A DNA stretch of 64,000 nucleotides from Arthrobacter sp. E3 (GTDB lineage Bacteria > Actinomycetota > Actinomycetes > Actinomycetales > Micrococcaceae), in contig NZ_JAFMPX010000020.1 of the NCBI RefSeq assembly GCF_017353415.1, positions 1 through 64,000 on the forward strand. Direction: 5' to 3'. Under the pieces are notes generated by a model, which was not told the DNA's origin, made no database searches, and worked only from the letters and a program-made list of their open reading frames with translations. The first letter of the stretch is position 1. Each line of letters opens with the position of its first letter. Position numbers and translations under genes: made by a program. Positions 59,967-64,000 of the stretch are shown one piece after another.

Positions 59967-60188
59967 CGACGCTCCTGCACTTTCCGGGCCCGCCTGAGCG
60001 ACGCTCCTGCACTTTCAGGGCCATTTCAGCTATCGCTCCAGCACGTCCAGGTGGCTATAGCCGAACGCTCTGCAGTCACTTTGGCAGCCACGAACAGGGA
60101 ACCCCAAAGCGTGCAGGAGCGACGGCGGAACGACCCCTAAGCGTGCAGGAGCGTCGCTTGCATTACCCCGGAAAGTGCGGGAGCGTCG
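59967..60188. repeat. Seven-unit, 32-bp periodic array in inverted halves
   Basis: Core CGACGCTCCTGCACTTTC. Forward units begin at 59967, 59999, 60031 and 60063; reverse-complement cores end at 60124, 60156 and 60188. Every unit is exactly 32 bp from its neighbour within each half. The first and last cores match over 21 bp with one mismatch, and units 3 and 4 are more diverged. The array fills the gap between the deoA stop (60197) and the dedA start; the rest of that gap (59765-59966) shows nothing I recognise. Confidence 0.95.
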
Positions 60189-60196
60189 GTTGGGGG

Positions 60197-61522
60197 TTAG
60201 GCGATGCGGTCGATGATGAGCTTGGGCCGCTCCGGGGCGTCTTCTGCTGCGATGCTCACGGCACCCGCCAATGCGTCCCTGGCCCGGTCGAATTTCTCCG
60301 GTGTGTCCGTCAGCAGCGTCATGAGCGGTTCCCCTGCGCGCACTCGGTCTCCCGGTTTGGCATGCAGGCGCACTCCTGCACCTGCCTGAACCACGTCCTC
60401 CTTGCGGGCCCGGCCAGCGCCCAGACGCCAAGCGGCGACCCCGACGCTCATCGCATCCAGTCCGACCAGCACTCCGTCCGTCGGCGCATACAACACCTCG
60501 GACTCGCGAGCCACAGGCAAAGCCGCGTCGGGATCCCCGCCCTGGGCGGCAATCATGCGGCGCCACACGTCCATGGCCCGGCCATCCTTGAGTGCCGCTA
60601 CAGGGTCGGCGCCGTGTATCCCCGCGGCCTCCAGCATTTCCTGTGCCAGTTTCACGGTCAGTTCCACCACGTCGGAGGGGCCTCCCCCGGCCAGTACGTC
60701 CACGGACTCCTGTACCTCAATGGCGTTGCCTGCCGTCAGGCCCAGCGGCGTGGACATATCCGTCAGCAGCGCCACCGTATTTACTCCTGCGTCCTTGCCA
60801 AGTGCCACCATGGTTTGCGCCAGCTCCCGGGCCATGTCCACGCTCTTCATGAAGGCGCCGGAGCCCACTTTCACATCGAGGATCAGGGCGCCGGTTCCTT
60901 CGGCGATCTTCTTGCTCATGATGGATGAGGCGATCAGCGGGATGGATTCAACAGTTCCGGTGACATCGCGCAGGGCGTACAGTTTCCTGTCGGCAGGGGC
61001 GAGGCCCGTTCCCGCAGCACAGATCACCGCACCCACTTCAGTCAACTGTTGCATCATCTCCTCGTTGCTGAGGTTCGCACGCCAGCCGGGGATGGCCTCA
61101 AGTTTGTCCAATGTGCCGCCCGTGTGGCCCAAACCCCTGCCGGAAAGCTGTGGCACAGCTGCGCCAAATACGGCCACCAAAGGGGCCAGCGGCAGCGTGA
61201 TCTTGTCGCCCACCCCGCCTGTGGAGTGTTTGTCGGTGGTGGGCATCAGCGATCCTGTAGCGTTGCGCAGCCCCCCGAAGTCAAGTGTTTCCCCGGACGC
61301 GATCATGGCTGCCGTCCACTGCGCAATTTCCGCCCGGTTCATGCCGTTAAGCAGGATAGCCATGTTCAGTGCCGCCATTTGTTCTTCAGCGATGACCCCG
61401 CGCGTGTACGCGTCGATGGTCCAGCGGATTTGTTCGCCGCTCAGTGTGCCTTTGTCCCGTTTGATGCCGATGATGTCAACGGCGTCGAACGTGCTGGCCG
61501 CAAATGCCGGGGTGTTGTTCAT
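60197..61522 (-). CDS. deoA: Thymidine/pyrimidine-nucleoside phosphorylase
   Basis: 441 aa. It phosphorolyses thymidine or uridine to base and (deoxy)ribose-1-P. Visible are DIIGIKRDKGTLSGEQI, MAILLNGMNRAEIAQWT, TTDKHSTGGVGDKITLPLAP (phosphate site), SGRGLGHTGGTLDKLEAIPG (the family signature) and SSIMSKKIAEGTGALILDVKVGSGAFMK. Start ATG 61522 overlaps the cdd stop by ATGA. Ends 8 bp from the 32-bp repeat array. Confidence 0.97.
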   Translation of the reverse strand: MNNTPAFAASTFDAVDIIGIKRDKGTLSGEQIRWTIDAYTRGVIAEEQMAALNMAILLNGMNRAEIAQWTAAMIASGETLDFGGLRNATGSLMPTTDKHSTGGVGDKITLPLAPLVAVFGAAVPQLSGRGLGHTGGTLDKLEAIPGWRANLSNEEMMQQLTEVGAVICAAGTGLAPADRKLYALRDVTGTVESIPLIASSIMSKKIAEGTGALILDVKVGSGAFMKSVDMARELAQTMVALGKDAGVNTVALLTDMSTPLGLTAGNAIEVQESVDVLAGGGPSDVVELTVKLAQEMLEAAGIHGADPVAALKDGRAMDVWRRMIAAQGGDPDAALPVARESEVLYAPTDGVLVGLDAMSVGVAAWRLGAGRARKEDVVQAGAGVRLHAKPGDRVRAGEPLMTLLTDTPEKFDRARDALAGAVSIAAEDAPERPKLIIDRIA

Positions 61523-61941
61523 GGTCTCTCCAATTCAATCCGAGTCAGGTCCTGTGGGCCGAAGGCGTCCGGCAGGACCTCGGCCATGGACTTCACCCCG
61601 GAGGTGGTCATGAGCCGCGTGTCCGCAGTGCTGAACTCGTACAGCAGCTGCCGGCAGCGCCCGCATGGCATGAGAATTCCGCCCTGCGCGTCGACGCAGT
61701 AGAACTCTGTGATGAGTCCCCCTCCGTTCATCCGGGCGGCGCCCACCATGGTGCATTCCGCGCACAGGCTCAGCCCGTAGCTGGCGTTCTCCACGTTGCA
61801 GCCGGAGACGATGCTGCCATCTGCCAGCCGGGCGGCTGCTCCCACACGGAAATTCGAGTAGGGAGCGTAGGCGCAGTCAAGTGCCGCGGTGGCAGCTTGG
61901 CGCAAGGGTTCCCAGCACTCGTCGAGGATGGGTTGCAGCAT
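61519..61941 (-). CDS. cdd: Cytidine deaminase
   Basis: 140 aa, the homotetrameric form. It deaminates cytidine and deoxycytidine to uridine forms that DeoA then cleaves. Zinc and catalytic motifs: SGCNVENASYGLSLCAE (with CAE) and MPCGRCRQLL (PCGxC). APYSNFRVGAAA near the N-terminus is typical. Coupled to deoA; 3 bp after the permease gene upstream. Confidence 0.97.
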   Translation of the reverse strand: MLQPILDECWEPLRQAATAALDCAYAPYSNFRVGAAARLADGSIVSGCNVENASYGLSLCAECTMVGAARMNGGGLITEFYCVDAQGGILMPCGRCRQLLYEFSTADTRLMTTSGVKSMAEVLPDAFGPQDLTRIELERP

Positions 61942-61944
61942 GTC

Positions 61945-63236
61945 CTACTCCTTGATGTACGGTTCGCCGTCGGCGGCCGGGGCCATGGCCTTCCCGACAA
62001 AGCCGGAGACGGCCAGAATGGTCAGCGCGTACGGCAGCATGGCCAGGAACTGTCCGTCGATCGGTGTGCCAGCGAGTGAGAGGATGCTTTGCAGGTTCCC
62101 GGCCACGCCGAAGAGCAACGCGGCAAGGGCTGCCCCGATCGGGTTCCACCTGCCGAAGATCAAGGCGGCCAAGGCGATGAACCCCAGTCCTCCTGTCATG
62201 TCCTTGCTGAAGCTGCTGACCGCAACAAGCGTGAAGTAGGCCCCGCCCACACCCGCCACGGCACCACCAGCCAGCACGTTTAAAACGCGGGTCCGGTTGA
62301 CGTTGATACCCACCGTGTCCGCTGCCTTGGGATGCTCACCCACGGCACGCACGCGCAGGCCCCAGCGGGTCCGGAACAAGCCAAACCAAAGCGCTGCGAC
62401 AAGGATCAGCATGAAGTAGCCAATGATTGATTGTCGAAACAGCGTGGGCCCAATGATGGGGATTTCAGAGAGCAGCGGAATGGGCAGGTTGGGCAGGTGG
62501 GCGGGCTGGTTGTAGATGGTGACCCCGTCGACTTTCGTCTTCATGATCTTTTCGAACAGGAACCCGGTCAGGCCGGACACCAGCACGTTCAAAACCACAC
62601 CGACGATGATCTGGTTCACCACGTACTTGATGCTGAACAACGCCAGCAGCAGGGACACAAGCACACCGGCCAAGGCTGCGGCGAAAAGTCCAGCGAAGGC
62701 GTTGTGCGTGATGGAGGCAACCAGTGCCGCCGTAAAAGCACCTGCCAACAGCTGCCCCTCGATGGCGATGTTTACCACGCCGGACCGTTCGGAAAGAACC
62801 CCGGACATGGAGCCAAACACCAGTGGCGTGGTAATCAGCATGGCACCGGTGAAAAGCCCAACGAGCGTGATGTTTTGCGTAGTGGTGCCACCGATGATCC
62901 ACACCATCAAGCCCACAACGAACACCACAGCGAACGTCATGACGACCCATTTGGCGATTTTTCCAGTCTTCTGGGTCTGACTCCAGGCCAAGTATGCAAG
63001 CCCCACGCAGATCACCGAGACTAGGACGCCCATCGCCTTGGCCGGCAGCACCAGGTTCGGTACCTGCCAGACGTCGCTGGGCTGGGAGATGCGAAAAGTG
63101 GCAGTACCGCTGGGCCCCAGCACAATAAATACCACCACCGAGAATAGCGCGAGGGAACCGAGCAGCACCGGCATCTTCCGGCTGCGTATTGAAATAGGGT
63201 CAGTCACCTTCGAAGGTGCACTTTTCTCAGTGATAC

Positions 63237-63240
<4 letters not shown>
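61945..63240 (-). CDS. Nucleoside ABC transporter permease (BmpA/NupQ-type)
   Basis: 431 aa, about ten membrane helices of the BPD_transp_2 family: LVFGSMSGVLSERSGVVNIAIEGQLLAGAFTA, ALFSIKYVVNQIIVGVVLNVLVSG and LRVRAVGEHPKAADTVGINVNRTRVLNVLAGGA are characteristic of nucleoside-type import systems (also called sugar ABC permeases). The N-terminal part has two extra helices and a charged head. It overlaps the next permease start by ATGA-like 4 bp (63237-63240) and lies 3 bp before cdd, so nucleosides are imported and processed by one operon. Confidence 0.94.

Positions 63241-64000
<760 letters not shown>

Noticed and set aside
59967-60188. CRISPR array
   Set aside because: The unit is 32 bp in total, cores are diverged and half are inverted; there are no spacers of usual length and no cas genes.

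Overview
The window is a high-GC chromosomal stretch of an actinobacterium, most likely a member of the Micrococcaceae close to Arthrobacter. Evidence: a WhiB iron-sulfur regulator, a mycothiol S-conjugate amidase (Mca), a LytR-CpsA-Psr (LCP) cell-wall ligase, actinobacterial orphan families (TIGR03089, DUF4245, DUF4307, DUF501, DUF5719), frequent GTG starts, and gene order typical of that family. There is no phage, plasmid, IS or CRISPR signature. The content is mainly conserved core genes with a few accessory blocks. Family names come from reading the translated sequences; no database search was run.

Layout. 1-1.5 kb: the 3' part of a DUF222/HNH endonuclease gene. 1.6-14.9 kb: an envelope and purine block (DUF5719 protein, large membrane glycosyltransferase and WhiB2-like regulator on the minus strand; TIGR03089 protein; GtrA; purK-purE-LCP; manA-FemAB-like ligase). 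15-19.2 kb: glpX facing DUF4245-carbonic anhydrase-fumC. 19.3-21.6 kb: a TetR regulator with a palindromic operator, coupled to an MFS drug exporter. 21.6-32.9 kb: NUDIX hydrolase, prepilin peptidase, PIN-PhoH ATPase with a small unrecognised gene behind it, YoaK, a cis-prenyl transferase, hemolysin III, DUF255 protein, Mca, DUF4307, GreA. 32.9-39.7 kb: ilvA, an AI-2E family exporter, and a galactose unit (aldose epimerase facing a DeoR regulator-galT-galK operon with ATGA couplings). 39.8-49.7 kb: TerC, Bax-inhibitor protein, a short UAA tRNA, GNAT, type II NADH dehydrogenase, and the eno-DivIC-DUF501-Ppx-subtilase run.

49.8-56.7 kb: a frameshifted conserved gene, then a complete urease system (ureA-B-C-E-F-G-D) ending in a NiCoT nickel permease, so structural subunits, nickel chaperones and nickel uptake lie in one colinear unit. 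56.7-64 kb: MazG, adenosine deaminase, DedA, then thymidine phosphorylase, cytidine deaminase and two nucleoside ABC permeases; together these make a nucleoside uptake and salvage module that runs off the window edge.

The least explained structures are a 222-bp array at 59967-60188 of seven 32-bp units (four forward, three inverted, all on an exact 32-bp register), a 79-nt inverted repeat between galK and terC, the missing canonical start codon of the large glycosyltransferase, a one-base frameshift in the gene before urease, and a UAA-anticodon tRNA with no long variable arm. I did not find a convincing undescribed multi-gene system.
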